Position numbers and translations under genes: made by a program
NCBI RefSeq assembly: GCF_001314325.1
Contig: NZ_CP009429.1
Span: 3,472,501-3,536,500, forward strand
From: Sphingopyxis macrogoltabida
GTDB taxonomy: Bacteria > Pseudomonadota > Alphaproteobacteria > Sphingomonadales > Sphingomonadaceae
Length of the DNA stretch: 64,000 nucleotides
Reading direction: 5' to 3'
The notes under the pieces: generated by a model
What the model was told of the DNA's origin: nothing
The model's input: only the letters and a program-made list of their open reading frames with translations
The model's database searches: none
Part shown: positions 45,985 through 59,140 of the stretch, one piece after another
Numbering within the stretch: the stretch's first letter is position 1
How the letters are laid out: the number at the start of each line of letters is the position of its first letter

Positions 45985-47006
45985 ATTCCGCGCGCCGTCA
46001 GCATCGCGTTGAGCCGCGGGAAAACCCGGCGGGCGTTGCCCTCGAAGATCGCGTGACGCTCCGCATCGCCGATGTCGAGCGCATCGACGTAGCGCTTAGT
46101 GTCGTCGAAATAATGGCCCGTCGTCGGATCGATGCCGCGCACCGCGCCGATCATTTCGCTGCCAAAGAGGATATTCTTGTTGTCGATCACATCGGCAAGC
46201 AGGTCGACCCCCGGTTGGTGATAGACGCAGGTGTCGAAGAAGATGTTGTTCATCAGGTGCGTATCGAGCCCGGGCTTCTTCAGCATGTCGGCGAGCCCGC
46301 GGTAGCGGCCCCAATGATAGGGAACCGCGCCGCCGCCATGCGGGATGATGAAGCGCAAAGTCGGAAAGTCGGCGAAGAGATCGCCTTCGAGCAATTGCAT
46401 GAAGACGATGGTGTCGGCCGCGATATAATAGCCGCCGGTCGCGTGCATCGCTGGGTTGCAGCTGCCCGAAACGTGGATCATCGCGGGCACGTCGAGTTCG
46501 ACCATCTTTTCGTAGAAAGGATACCAATATCTGTCGGTCAGCGGCGGGTGTTGGAAGTGGCCGCCGCCGGGGTCGGGGTTGAGGTTGCAGCCGATGAAGC
46601 CGAGTTGGGTGACGCAACGTTCGAGTTCGACGATGCTGTTCCGCATCGTGGTCCTGGGCGACTGCGGGAGCATGCACACGCCCGCGAAGGTTTCGGGGAA
46701 CAGGCCGACGACGCGCGCGATCAGGTCGTTGCAGCGGATCGCCCATTCCTTTGCCACCGCTTCATCGCCGACATGCGGCGCCATGGACGACGCACGCGGG
46801 GAGAAAATGGTGAGGTCGGCGCCGCGCTCCCGGATCAGGCGAAGCTGGTTGGCCTCGATCGTCGCGCGGACATCGTTATCCGAGATATCGGGATAGGGCG
46901 GCGCCGGGACTCCGGCCTTGAAGGCGGCCTTCTGCTCCTCGCGCCATGTATCATGCGCCTTGGGCAGCACGGTGTAATGGCCATGGCAATCGATGATCAA
47001 GGTCAC
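45981..47006 (-). CDS. ligJ: 4-oxalomesaconate hydratase
   Basis: LigJ (341 aa) belongs to the amidohydrolase superfamily (amidohydro-rel type) and hydrates 4-oxalomesaconate (its tautomer) to 4-carboxy-4-hydroxy-2-oxoadipate. Metal-site residues: DCHGHYTVLPKAH at the N-terminus, MIHVSGSC (His), FIIPHGGGAVPYHWGRYRG (His) and ILFGSEMIGA. Length is that of known LigJ. It overlaps the upstream oxidoreductase gene by 4 nt. Confidence 0.94.
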
Positions 47007-47881
47007 GCGCTCCGTCCCTCTTTTACGTTGGCGGACATGTTTGCCGCGCCGATCATGGCGAGCTTTTCCGCCAGTCCCTCGGGCGGCGCGGCGCCCACAT
47101 TCCCGACGGCGCGCTGGCGCGAAATGGTGGCGCGCGCCATCGCAGGATCGACGCCGAGTTCTTCCAGCGTCCTCGCCGCCTCCTCCATTTCGGCGGCGCG
47201 GCGGAGGCCATGCACGAGCATGCGATCAAGATTATAATCGACGCGCGATGCCCAGCCCTCATCGCGCCAGCTGGCATCGAGCGATGCCATGACGGCGTCG
47301 GATACCCCCGCGGCATAGGCCGCGAGCGCGCATTCGGCGGACAACGCTTCGATCCCTTTCACCATGACCGATCGGATCATTTTGATCGCCGAGGCATCGC
47401 CGATCCGCCCACCGGCGATCGCGATGTCCGAAAAGCCCGCTTTGCGGAGCACGCCCGCCGCCGCCACAGCATGGGGTCCCGCGATCAGAAGCGGCACGGC
47501 GTGGCGCAGCGGAAGAACGGGCCCCATGATCGCGACGTCGACATAGCGTCCGCCCGCCGCCTCGACCGCTTCGGCAGCACGCCGCTTCGTTCCCGGCGCG
47601 ACGCTGTTCATGTCCATCCACAGAGCGCCCGCGTCGATCAGCGGCGCATAATCCTGTGCCGCCGCCAGCGCGCGATCGGCAGTCACGAGCGAAAAGATGG
47701 ATTTGGCTCCCGCGAGCGCACCGGACGCGTCGTCGAAACCCAGCACGCCAGCCGCCGCGTAATCGCGGCTTTTTTCATCGCGCGTCAGCGGATCGGACGT
47801 TTTGACGTCGTGCGCCCGCGCGCCCCGCGTCGCCAGCGCCGCACCCGCCTCACCAAATCCGATATAGACCGCATCGACCAT
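47003..47881 (-). CDS. NAD(P)-dependent oxidoreductase, 6PGDH-like with DUF1932
   Basis: A 292-aa protein. The N-terminal Rossmann domain (YIGFGEAGAALATRG) is of the 6-phosphogluconate/3-hydroxyisobutyrate dehydrogenase type, with WMDMNSVAPGTK and VDVAIMGPV. The C-terminal DUF1932-like helical domain carries the lysine in SAIKMIRSVMVKG. It lies between ligR-like and ligJ genes with a 4-nt overlap to ligJ. It is not needed for the known seven-step pathway, so it may act on a side product or a related substrate. Not LigC, which is present separately. Confidence 0.8.
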   Translation of the reverse strand: MVDAVYIGFGEAGAALATRGARAHDVKTSDPLTRDEKSRDYAAAGVLGFDDASGALAGAKSIFSLVTADRALAAAQDYAPLIDAGALWMDMNSVAPGTKRRAAEAVEAAGGRYVDVAIMGPVLPLRHAVPLLIAGPHAVAAAGVLRKAGFSDIAIAGGRIGDASAIKMIRSVMVKGIEALSAECALAAYAAGVSDAVMASLDASWRDEGWASRVDYNLDRMLVHGLRRAAEMEEAARTLEELGVDPAMARATISRQRAVGNVGAAPPEGLAEKLAMIGAANMSANVKEGRSA

Positions 47882-47952
47882 GGTCGATCGTTATGGTGCG
47901 CCGGTCGCCCCCACCAATCGATAAATCAACGTAGCCATAATTTTTTTCGAAT

Positions 47953-49104
47953 TCATTCTCCGTTGATGACGTGGTACATCAGGTCGACAAAGGCCCGTTG
48001 GCGCGCGGTCGGACGCCATTGGCTGCGGTGCGTGACGCCGATCGTTCGCACGACGTCGGGCGGCGCGTCGCAGATATGCGCAAGCCAATGCGCCTCAAGC
48101 TCGACCGCCACCTGATCGGGCGACAGCAAGGTCAGCATGTCACTGCCCATCAGAATTTGCCGGATCATCATCACCGAACCGCATTCGACAGGCACCCGCG
48201 GCTTTTCGATGCCGGCCGCGTCGAACATGCGGTTCCACTGCGCACGCAGCGGCGTGCCATTTGGCGGGACAATCCACGGAAGACTCGCCAGCGCTACCAT
48301 GTCGACCTTGCTCTGCCCGGCGAGTGGATGGCCGTGGCGGCCGATCACCGCGGGCCGGTCGTCGAACAACCGCCGCCGGACCAGATCGTCGCCTGCGCCC
48401 GGATCGCGCAGGGCGCCGACCAATATGTCGAGCGTGCCATCACGGAGCGGCTCGATAAGCTCCGCATAGGACCCCTCGACGATGTCCACGACGGCCTCGG
48501 GCCACTGCTTCAGGAACAGCGCGACGGCAGACGGCAGGATGCGCGCCCGTGACAAGGGCATCGCGCCGATGGCGATCCGCCCCGTTTCCTGTCCCTTCAG
48601 CGCATCGACCTCGGCAATCCCGGCTTCGAGCTCGGCCCGCGCGAGGCGGAAATTGCGCGCCAGGCGCCGCCCCTGGTGGGTTAAGGCGATGCCGCGCCCG
48701 CGCCGTTCGGTGAGCGAGCGGGCGAGCGCGACCGAAAGGTCGCGGACGCCACGGTGAAGCGTGGGCTGCGACAGGCCGGTCGCAAGGCTGGCCCCGCCAT
48801 AGCTTCCCGCGTCGGCCAGGGCGATGAAGGCGTGCATTTCGGCCATCGTCACGCGCGGCGATCCGACAAGGTCGAGCGCCGCGGTGATGCGCGGGACGAG
48901 CAGGCGCGCCGCCTCGGTCGGACGGATCCCGCCAGGATGGCGTTCGAACAAAGGCAAGCCGACCTGCCTTTCGAGCCGGGACAGCGCCTGCGTCACCGCG
49001 GGCTGGGTCAGATGGACGGCGCGTGCGGCCTCGCTGATCGTACCGAGCCGCGCCGTTTCGGCCGCAGCCTTCAGATGCCGAAGGTTAAGGTTCCAGATAT
49101 TCAT
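47953..49104 (-). CDS. LysR-type regulator with two N-terminal HTH domains
   Basis: A 383-aa LysR-family regulator, longer than the usual approximately 300 aa. The first HTH is at about 8-62 (GTISEAARAVHLTQPAVTQA, VGLPLFER). A second LysR-type HTH is at about 88-150 (MHAFIALADAGSYGGASLAT, LSQPTLHRGVRDL, LTHQGRRLAR). The effector-binding domain follows from about 165 (GRIAIGAMPLSRARILPSAV). It is divergent from ligKUI across a 98-bp region with a dyad, and is the likely regulator of the lig genes. LigR-like function is inferred from position. Confidence 0.9.
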   Translation of the reverse strand: MNIWNLNLRHLKAAAETARLGTISEAARAVHLTQPAVTQALSRLERQVGLPLFERHPGGIRPTEAARLLVPRITAALDLVGSPRVTMAEMHAFIALADAGSYGGASLATGLSQPTLHRGVRDLSVALARSLTERRGRGIALTHQGRRLARNFRLARAELEAGIAEVDALKGQETGRIAIGAMPLSRARILPSAVALFLKQWPEAVVDIVEGSYAELIEPLRDGTLDILVGALRDPGAGDDLVRRRLFDDRPAVIGRHGHPLAGQSKVDMVALASLPWIVPPNGTPLRAQWNRMFDAAGIEKPRVPVECGSVMMIRQILMGSDMLTLLSPDQVAVELEAHWLAHICDAPPDVVRTIGVTHRSQWRPTARQRAFVDLMYHVINGE

Positions 49105-49126
49105 CCTGCAACTCTTAGCAAAAGCT

Positions 49127-49141
49127 TATGGCATGCGTATA
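49127..49141. promoter_or_regulatory. Dyad in the lig divergent promoter region
   Basis: TATGGCATGCGTATA is an imperfect palindrome around GCATGC between the divergent LysR gene and ligK. It has the size and T...A ends of LysR-type operator dyads. Nearby AGCAAAAGCT (49117-49126) is a second, shorter dyad. Binding by the adjacent regulator is inferred. Confidence 0.5.
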
Positions 49142-49202
49142 GTTTCGACTTGTCGCGTCGCCCCCAGGGGATCATCGCGCTTTCGAAGCGAAGGAGACGA
49201 AC

Positions 49203-49869
49203 ATGGCGGCGATCGTCGTACAGACCATCGAGCGGGCAGACCCTGCAGTCGTCGACGGACTGGGCGCGGCCGGCGTCGCGACGGTGCACGAAGCCCAGGG
49301 TGGTATCGGCCTGCTCGCGCACCATATGCGCCCAATCTATTCCGGCGCCCGCATTGCGGGCAGCGCCGTCACCATTTCGTCGCCGCCGGGCGACAACTGG
49401 ATGATCCACGTCGCGGTCGAGCAGTTGCAGGCGGGCGACATTCTGGTCCTTGCGCCGACGAGCCCCTGTGTCGACGGCTATTTCGGCGACCTGCTGGCGA
49501 CGAGCGCGATGGCGCGCGGTTGCCGCGGCCTCGTGATCGACGCGGGTGTCCGCGACGTCCGCGACCTCACCGAAATGGGCTTTCCCGTCTGGTCCAAGGC
49601 AATATTCGCGCGAGGCACCGTCAAGAATACGCTGGGATCGGTCAATGTGCCGATCGTTTGCGCCGGTGCCGCGATCGAGCCCGGCGACGTGATTGTCGCC
49701 GACGATGACGGCGTGTGCGTGGTAAAGCGCGGCGATGCAGCCGCGGTCCTTGCAAAGGCGCAGGCGCGCGAGGCGGCCGAGGAAGACAAGCGCCGACGGC
49801 TTGCGGCGGGCGAACTCGGCCTCGACATCTATAGCATGCGACCCCGCCTCGAAGAGATGGGCCTCAAAT

Positions 49870-49877
<8 letters not shown>
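49203..49877 (+). CDS. ligK: 4-carboxy-4-hydroxy-2-oxoadipate aldolase
   Basis: LigK (224 aa) is a class II pyruvate aldolase of the RraA-like/HMG-aldolase family, splitting 4-carboxy-4-hydroxy-2-oxoadipate to pyruvate and oxaloacetate, and often also decarboxylating oxaloacetate. Motifs: [32 protein letters not shown], the metal/substrate loop [18 protein letters not shown] and [15 protein letters not shown] precedes the ATG. It overlaps ligU by 8 nt. Confidence 0.95.
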
Positions 49878-52813
<2,936 letters not shown>

Positions 52814-52869
52814 GACAGCTCGCTCTGGTTTGCGGCAAGAAACGGTCCCGCCGAACGCCGGGATCAAAC

Positions 52870-54189
52870 CTAGTCCTGGTCGAGCACCACCGGCCGGCCA
52901 TCGCGCTTATAAACGATCCCGCCCTTCATGACGAAATGAACCTTCTGCATCACCCGGATATCCGCGATCGGGCTCGATTCCACCGCGATGATGTCAGCGA
53001 ACCGGCCGGCCTGGATGCTGCCGACATTGTCGCTGTCGCCCAGCAGATCCGCCGCATTCTTCGTCGCCGACAGGATTGCCTCGCCCGCGCCGAGGCCATT
53101 GTCGACCATCAGCGGAAATTCCATGGCGTGGTCGCCCTGCCCCAGGTCGGTGCCGTAAGCGATCCTGACGCCTGCCTTCACCGCATAGGGGAACTGCTTT
53201 TTCGGCAGCAGGTCGTTGGCGAGTTCCTTCTCCACCGTCCCCGGGCGCAGCTTTTCCGGATGCTCGACCGCGGCCTTGTAATAAACGTCGAAGACGCTGA
53301 GCGTCGGGACCAGATAGGTGCCACGATCCTTCATCAGCCGATAGGTTTCGGCATCGGCAAAGGATCCATGCTCGATCGAATCGACCCCCGCCGCAACGGC
53401 CGACTTGATCGCCGCCGGCGGATAGGCGTGCGCCGCGACCTTCATTCCCAGGCTGTGCGCGGTGCGGACGGCCTCGGCGATTTCGGCGTCAGTCATCGTC
53501 TGGTGCGTGGGATCGTCGCCCGCAGATCCGATGCCGCCCGACGGCATGAGTTTGATCGCCGTGGCCCCGCGGCGATAATGCTCACGCACCCGAAGGCGCG
53601 CCTCGTCGGGCGAATCCACGATGCCGTTCGTCCATACCGGGTTGGAAAAGGCACGGTCCAGGCCCGTCCGGTAATCGCCGTGCCCCGCGGTCGGCCCCAG
53701 CGGCTCCAGCGCCACCCACAGCCGCGGCCCGGGCATCAGACCCGCGTCGATCGCTTTGCGCAGAGACACGGTAGCGTCACCGCCGCCCACGTCGCGCACG
53801 CTGGTGAACCCCTGTAACAGCATCGCGCGCGCGTTAACCGCCGCGGAAAAGCCGCGGTCGATATCATTCTGAGTGAAGGCGCTACCCATCGCGTTAGTGA
53901 CGCCCGGAAGCGCCATGCCCAGATGGACGTGGCAATCGATAAGCCCCGGGAGAACCGTCGACCCCGACAGATCGATTACCTCAAAACCCGGGGGCGTGAC
54001 GAAGCCACTTTCGATCTTGACAATGCGGTCGTCGCGGATCGAAATCGATGCTGGTCCCTTTTCCAGGGCCGTGACGCCGTCGATCAGGCGACCCGCGTGG
54101 ATCACGAGATCGCGTGCGGAAGCCGGCATCGCCAGCAAGGCGGTGACCGCTATCGCGGCGCTGCAAGCAAAGCGCATTTTTCCCAGCAT
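52870..54189 (-). CDS. Exported metal-dependent amidohydrolase (prolidase/imidazolonepropionase-like)
   Basis: A 439-aa amidohydrolase with signal peptide (MRFACSAAIAVTALLAMPAS, cleavage near ARD). Metal ligands: DCHVHLG (about 83-89), the carboxylated-Lys region ATAIKLMPSGG, His in KVAAHAYPP and DSIEHGSF, Asp in AYGTDLGQG. This type includes Xaa-Pro/Xaa-Arg dipeptidases acting outside the cytoplasm. ATG 54189 follows GGAGG at good spacing. With the glutaminase-like gene downstream, the divergent TonB receptor and the amino acid permease, it suggests peptide utilisation. Confidence 0.88.
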   Translation of the reverse strand: MLGKMRFACSAAIAVTALLAMPASARDLVIHAGRLIDGVTALEKGPASISIRDDRIVKIESGFVTPPGFEVIDLSGSTVLPGLIDCHVHLGMALPGVTNAMGSAFTQNDIDRGFSAAVNARAMLLQGFTSVRDVGGGDATVSLRKAIDAGLMPGPRLWVALEPLGPTAGHGDYRTGLDRAFSNPVWTNGIVDSPDEARLRVREHYRRGATAIKLMPSGGIGSAGDDPTHQTMTDAEIAEAVRTAHSLGMKVAAHAYPPAAIKSAVAAGVDSIEHGSFADAETYRLMKDRGTYLVPTLSVFDVYYKAAVEHPEKLRPGTVEKELANDLLPKKQFPYAVKAGVRIAYGTDLGQGDHAMEFPLMVDNGLGAGEAILSATKNAADLLGDSDNVGSIQAGRFADIIAVESSPIADIRVMQKVHFVMKGGIVYKRDGRPVVLDQD

Positions 54190-54442
54190 CGAAAGCCTCC
54201 ATGTCCACGCCATGTTCGCGCGCGCCGACGGCAACCCGGGCGCTCCATCAAAAAGGCTATTCCGCACCCAATGGGGTCACAAGCCACGAACCGGAAAGTG
54301 AACTTCGAGTCATCGGCATTTTTTGTGCGCAAACCGGCGTTCATATCTTTCAAAAATGTGACGCAGGGGAACGCTGTGCACATCGGCCGGCGGCGGCCGT
54401 ACTGACGGCGACGCCAAAAAACCGCTATCAAGGGGGGAAGTT

Positions 54443-56770
54443 ATGACCAAATCAAATTCCAAACGGCAATCACTATCGATCGCCAAAATCAACCGGATGC
54501 CGCTCTTGGCACTCGGCCTTTGCGCCGTGATCGCGCCGTCGCAGGCTTATGCCCAGACCGAACCAGAGAAGGCGCCGCAGGAAAGCGCCGCAGATCAGAG
54601 GGACACCGACATCGTCGTGACCGCCCTTCGGCGCGAAACAACGCTGCTGGAGACGCCCGCCGCGATCTCCGCCTTTGACGGCGAGGCACTGGCCGAAACT
54701 GGATCGACCTCCATCCGCGACTTCGCTGCGCGGACGCCCAGCCTGCGGCTGGTCGACAACGGCCCCGGCCGTAACCGCATCTCGATCCGCGGCATCGTAT
54801 CCGCCGGCGAGGCGACCGTCGGAACCTATTTCGACGATATTTCGATCCCCGGCTCGCTTGGCCCGGCGAGCGATCCCGGCGGCCGCTCTCCCGACCTCAA
54901 GCTTTTCGACATCGAACGCGTTGAAGTGCTGCGCGGCCCGCAGGGCACGCTCTATGGATCGGGGGCGATGACCGGTGCGATCCGTTTCATCAACAAAAAG
55001 CCGTCGATGGATTTTGAAGGCCGCGTCGAGGGTAATGTGCAGACGACGCGCCACGGCGAAGCGAGCTATGGCGTGCAGGGCATGGTCAATGTTCCGGTGG
55101 TCGACGATCTGATCGCCGCGCGCCTTGTCATGTATAAGCATGACGTTGGCGGCTATGTCGATTATCCGGCCCTGGGCCTGAAGAATGTCAATGGCGCCGA
55201 CAGCTATGGCGGCCGCCTGCTGGTGCGGGTCACGCCGACCCCGAACCTGACCTTCGACGCCGGGGTCTATATCCAGCGCATGGACTCGGCGAATTCGATC
55301 TACACGCCGGCCCTCGGGAAATTCCAGTCCGAAAGCCGTCTGAAACAGCCGTTTTCGGACGACATGGATATTTATAGCGGGACGGTGAACTGGGACGCCG
55401 GGGCCGTAAACGTGACCGCGATTTCGAGCTATATCGATCGCCGTTCCTATTACACCTTCGACGACACGGTCTATCTGGAGAGCCTAAAGTCCGACTTCGG
55501 CTGCATGTGGATCCGGCAGCAGTTCGCGCGTCCCTGCACGGCGCCGGAACTCACCGACTTCTCGAACTATGTCGACACGTTCTTGCCGTCGCTGGTCGCA
55601 CAGCCGATGACGACGAAGAGCTTCATCAACGAGTTCCGTCTCGGTTCGCAGAATTCGGGGAAATTTGCCTGGACCGCCGGCATCTACCGCGAAACCCGCA
55701 AAGATGGATTGGTCAGTAAAGACATCGGCGTCGATCCGGTGACCGGCGAGGCCTATTTCCCGGAACGCATTCCGACCAGCCGTTTCGTCAACCAACGCTA
55801 TGTTCAAACGGCCTTTTTCGGCGAAGCGACCTTTTCGCCGACGGAGCAGCTGGACCTCACGGTCGGCGCGCGGCGCTATTCCTACAAAAAGCGTATCACG
55901 GGCGCGGTGACAATCCCGTGGGATCTTCTGGCGGCGGTCGCGACGCCTCCCACGACCTTCCGGACGAGCGAGAAGGGCTGGGTTCTCAAGGGCAATATCT
56001 CGTACAAGCCCACCGACGGCACGATGATCTATGCCCAAGCTTCGCAGGGCTTCAGGCCGGGCGGCGCAAACCAAGTTCTGGGCCTCGCCAGCGCGCTTAC
56101 GCCGTATCGGGCGGACAGCCTGTGGACCTATGAGCTGGGCGCCAAGACGCAGCTTCTCGATCGCCGCGTTGACCTCAGCCTCGCGGTCTTCCAGACCGAC
56201 TGGGACGACATGCAGGTCACCGGCGTCCCGGCGAGCGGCGGCTTCTTCCGCTTCCTTTCGAACGCCGGCGCGGCCCGAATCCGCGGCCTCGAAGGCGAGG
56301 TCAACGCCCGGATTGGCGACAATCTGACCATCAGCACAAACGCGAGTTATATCGACGCCAAGCTGACCGAAGACCAGCTCAACGCCAATGTCCGTGCGGC
56401 AGGCCGGAAGGGCGACCGGGTCCCGTACATCCCGCGCCTCTCGGGCTCGATCAACACCGAATATCGCGTGCCGGTGTCGGACAGCGCGTCGGTCGCGTGG
56501 ATTTCCAACCTGTCGTATCAGGGCTCGTCCTGGTCGGAATTCCCGCGGACCAGCGCGACGAACGCCAAGCTTCCGTCCTATTGGCTGCTCAACACGCGCC
56601 TCAACCTGGAACTGGATGACGCGGCGTGGCGGTTCTCGGTCTTCGTGAACAATGTGTTCGACGTGACCGGCCTGACCTATCTGGCGGCGACCGACGACAG
56701 CTATGCGGGACCTTCGGGCACCGCGAGCACGCCGCGGACCATCGGCGTCTCGGTCAGCAGAAGTTTCTGA
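54443..56770 (+). CDS. TonB-dependent outer-membrane receptor
   Basis: A 775-aa receptor with signal peptide (about 1-38, ending QAYA), TonB box-like DIVVTALRRE, plug domain with SIRGIVSAGEATVGTYFDDI and IERVEVLRGPQGTLYGSGAM (about 165-185), and a 22-strand barrel ending in Phe (GVSVSRSF). AAGGGG precedes the ATG. It resembles receptors of the FecA/CirA-like 'GPQGTLYG' group that are abundant in sphingomonads and mostly of unknown substrate. Divergent from the amidohydrolase gene. Confidence 0.93.
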   Translation: MTKSNSKRQSLSIAKINRMPLLALGLCAVIAPSQAYAQTEPEKAPQESAADQRDTDIVVTALRRETTLLETPAAISAFDGEALAETGSTSIRDFAARTPSLRLVDNGPGRNRISIRGIVSAGEATVGTYFDDISIPGSLGPASDPGGRSPDLKLFDIERVEVLRGPQGTLYGSGAMTGAIRFINKKPSMDFEGRVEGNVQTTRHGEASYGVQGMVNVPVVDDLIAARLVMYKHDVGGYVDYPALGLKNVNGADSYGGRLLVRVTPTPNLTFDAGVYIQRMDSANSIYTPALGKFQSESRLKQPFSDDMDIYSGTVNWDAGAVNVTAISSYIDRRSYYTFDDTVYLESLKSDFGCMWIRQQFARPCTAPELTDFSNYVDTFLPSLVAQPMTTKSFINEFRLGSQNSGKFAWTAGIYRETRKDGLVSKDIGVDPVTGEAYFPERIPTSRFVNQRYVQTAFFGEATFSPTEQLDLTVGARRYSYKKRITGAVTIPWDLLAAVATPPTTFRTSEKGWVLKGNISYKPTDGTMIYAQASQGFRPGGANQVLGLASALTPYRADSLWTYELGAKTQLLDRRVDLSLAVFQTDWDDMQVTGVPASGGFFRFLSNAGAARIRGLEGEVNARIGDNLTISTNASYIDAKLTEDQLNANVRAAGRKGDRVPYIPRLSGSINTEYRVPVSDSASVAWISNLSYQGSSWSEFPRTSATNAKLPSYWLLNTRLNLELDDAAWRFSVFVNNVFDVTGLTYLAATDDSYAGPSGTASTPRTIGVSVSRSF

Positions 56771-57012
56771 CCGCGGACAACATTCGACAAGTCCCGGTCC
56801 TCGGGACAGCTTTCGATAGTCCCGATCCCCCCGTGACGGCGGGGACCTAACACAGCCGATCCGGTTTTGCGGGGACATTCAGGCGGCTCATCGATGTCCG
56901 TTCGCGGGCATGGGTGAGCCGCTTCGATCGTCGGGCGCCCCTGGGCAGGGCGCGCCTGCCCGGGCAGGCCCGTGCAACAAGACCCGGAACACACAAGACA
57001 CTGGGAAAAAGC

Positions 57013-58509
57013 ATGAAAAGCAAGCCGAACTTCAGGCTTTTCGACAAGATGTCCGCGCGCAAGTCGATCGCGCAGATCCAGCACGAGGCCGCGACCAGCC
57101 AGCTCGATCGAACCTTGGGCAAGTGGCACCTGCTTCTCATCGGTGTGGGCTGCATCATCGGCGCGGGCATTTTCGTCCGGACAGGCAGCGCCGCCGCGCT
57201 TCATGCCGGACCGGCAGTCCTTCTGTCATTCCTGATCGCCGGCGGCGTCTGCGCCTTCGCCGGCTTGTGCTATGCCGAAATCGCCTCGACCCTGCCGGTG
57301 TCGGGGTCCGCCTATACCTATGGCTATGCGACGCTCGGCGAATTCGTCGCTTGGACGATGGGGACGCTGCTGCTGCTCGAATATGGGCTTGCCGCCTCGG
57401 TGGTGGCGGTGGGGTGGAGCGGCTATGTCGTGAATCTGCTGGCGGACGTGGGCCTTCACATCCCTCCTGAAATTACGGGGCCGCCCGGACAGATGCTGGA
57501 CCGGGGCGGCACGCCGGTCATGGCGATCTTCAATCTTCCCGCATTTCTGGTCTGCTTGGCGCTCACCGCGCTTCTGACGCGCGGACTGTCGGAATCGGCG
57601 AAGCTCAACAATCTGGTCGTCATGATCAAGCTGGGCGTACTAGCGGCCTTTATCATCGTCGGCGCCTTCGTCGCCCTACCCCATATCCAGGACCTCGTGA
57701 GCCGCAACTGGACGCCGTTCATCCCGGCCAACCAAGGCGACGGGAAGTTCGGGATCGACGGCATCATGCGCGCGGCGTCGATCGTCTTCTTCTCCTATAT
57801 CGGGTTCGAGGCCGTTTCGACGGCGGGCCAGGAAGCTAAGAACCCCGAAAAGGACCTGCCCTTCGCGATCATCGGATCGTTGGTCGTCTGCACCGTCATC
57901 TATACGCTGGTCGCCGCGGTCATGACGCTGTTGCTGCCCTATGGCTCACTCGACGTTCCCGAACCGGTCGCGCTGGTCGTCGACAGTTTCGGCGGCGGTT
58001 GGACGTGGCTCGCGGCGCCGATCAAGATCGGTGCGATCATCGGCCTCACCTCGGTGGTCCTCGTGCTCATCTATGGCCAGACGCGAATATTCTATGCGAT
58101 GGCGCGCGACGGCCTGTTGCCGCGCATATTCGCGGCCGTGCATCCGAAGTTCCGCACCCCGCACATCAATACCGCGCTGGTCGGCACCCTCACCGCGCTT
58201 GCGGCGGGGCTGTGTGATCTCAACCTGCTCGGCGACATGACGTCGGTCGGCACGCTCGCGGCATTCGCGATCGTCTGCGTGTCGGTGATATATCTCCGCC
58301 GCGCCGCGCCAGACCTGCCGCGCGGTTTTTCGACGCCCTTCTATCCGCTGATCCCTCTGCTGGGCATCGGGTCGTGCCTCTATCTGATCACCACGGTGCC
58401 GTGGGACGTCCTGGCCTTTTTCTTTTGGTACATGCTCGCAGGGCTGCTGCTCTATTTCGTCTATGGTATCCGTCACTCGCATCTGCGGAGCGACGGCGCG
58501 GAGCCTTAA
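57013..58509 (+). CDS. Amino acid permease (APC family)
   Basis: A 498-aa permease with about 12-13 TM segments. The APC signature is at TM1, LLLIGVGCIIGAGIFVRTGS, with further motifs PVSGSAYTYGYATLGEFVAW and FFSYIGFEAVSTAGQEAKNP. It is closest in pattern to the CAT/YfnA group of cationic or branched amino acid transporters. ATG 57013 is chosen; the open frame from 56914 starts in non-conserved sequence. It is about 240 nt downstream of the TonB receptor on the same strand, suggesting outer then inner membrane passage of a peptide or amino acid. Confidence 0.9.
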   Translation: MKSKPNFRLFDKMSARKSIAQIQHEAATSQLDRTLGKWHLLLIGVGCIIGAGIFVRTGSAAALHAGPAVLLSFLIAGGVCAFAGLCYAEIASTLPVSGSAYTYGYATLGEFVAWTMGTLLLLEYGLAASVVAVGWSGYVVNLLADVGLHIPPEITGPPGQMLDRGGTPVMAIFNLPAFLVCLALTALLTRGLSESAKLNNLVVMIKLGVLAAFIIVGAFVALPHIQDLVSRNWTPFIPANQGDGKFGIDGIMRAASIVFFSYIGFEAVSTAGQEAKNPEKDLPFAIIGSLVVCTVIYTLVAAVMTLLLPYGSLDVPEPVALVVDSFGGGWTWLAAPIKIGAIIGLTSVVLVLIYGQTRIFYAMARDGLLPRIFAAVHPKFRTPHINTALVGTLTALAAGLCDLNLLGDMTSVGTLAAFAIVCVSVIYLRRAAPDLPRGFSTPFYPLIPLLGIGSCLYLITTVPWDVLAFFFWYMLAGLLLYFVYGIRHSHLRSDGAEP

Positions 58510-58596
58510 GCGGCCCGCTTCACCGCCGCTAGTCTAGGCCGCGGTGAATTCCAGCAGACGGCCCTGCGCGAAAAGGCTGGCCGCCGTTTGCTCGCG

Positions 58597-59140
58597 TCAG
58601 TTCGAACCCGCCTGGGACCAGCCAGGCTTCGGAAATCGAACGCAGGCGATCGGTTTGCGCAGTAGCGTCGGCCCGGCGTCAAAGATATCGACATATCCGT
58701 CATAGACAAAGCCTTCGGCCTCCAGCGTCGCCTTTGCTGGACCGATCCTGGATGCGGCACGCCGGTGACGGCCTGCGCCGTTTCGGGCAGCAGCGCGGTA
58801 TAAATCGGAAACCGCGGCATTAGGTCGATGATGAACTAGTTGCCCTGCGTCGCATTGTGACGGTCGGCGGCCCGGAAATCGCTGCCGCAAAAATTGCGGC
58901 GCACCGCCTCCCAGAAAGGCGAGGTGCCCCCGTCGGTCCACCCGCGAAGCTCCACGACGATATCGCGGCCGAAGCCTTCGCGGTGCTGCGCGATGAAGAG
59001 ATAACGGCTGCGCGCGTGAAGCTGTCCATGCCCGCCGGAGCGTGCCTCCGGATGAAGGAACACGCCGCCCACTTCCGACGCGCCGTCCAGGTCCGCGATT
59101 TCATCTGCAGCAAAGCGCGCGAATATAAGGCCGCGCCTTA
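58597..59140 (-). pseudogene. astA: Remnant of arginine N-succinyltransferase gene
   Basis: Fragments in different frames line up with AstA: VGGVFLHPEARSGGHGQL, SRYLFIAQHREGF, VELRGWTDGGTSPFWEAVRR (first frame, ending at a stop near 58836), then FIIDLMPRFPIYTALLPETA (second segment from about 58830), then KATLEAEGFVYDGYVDIFDA with GPTLLRKPIACVRF (third frame, ending 58597). The N-terminal ~100 residues are missing. At least one in-frame stop and one frameshift are needed, so it cannot make AstA. It marks loss of the arginine succinyltransferase step beside amino acid genes. Confidence 0.85.
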
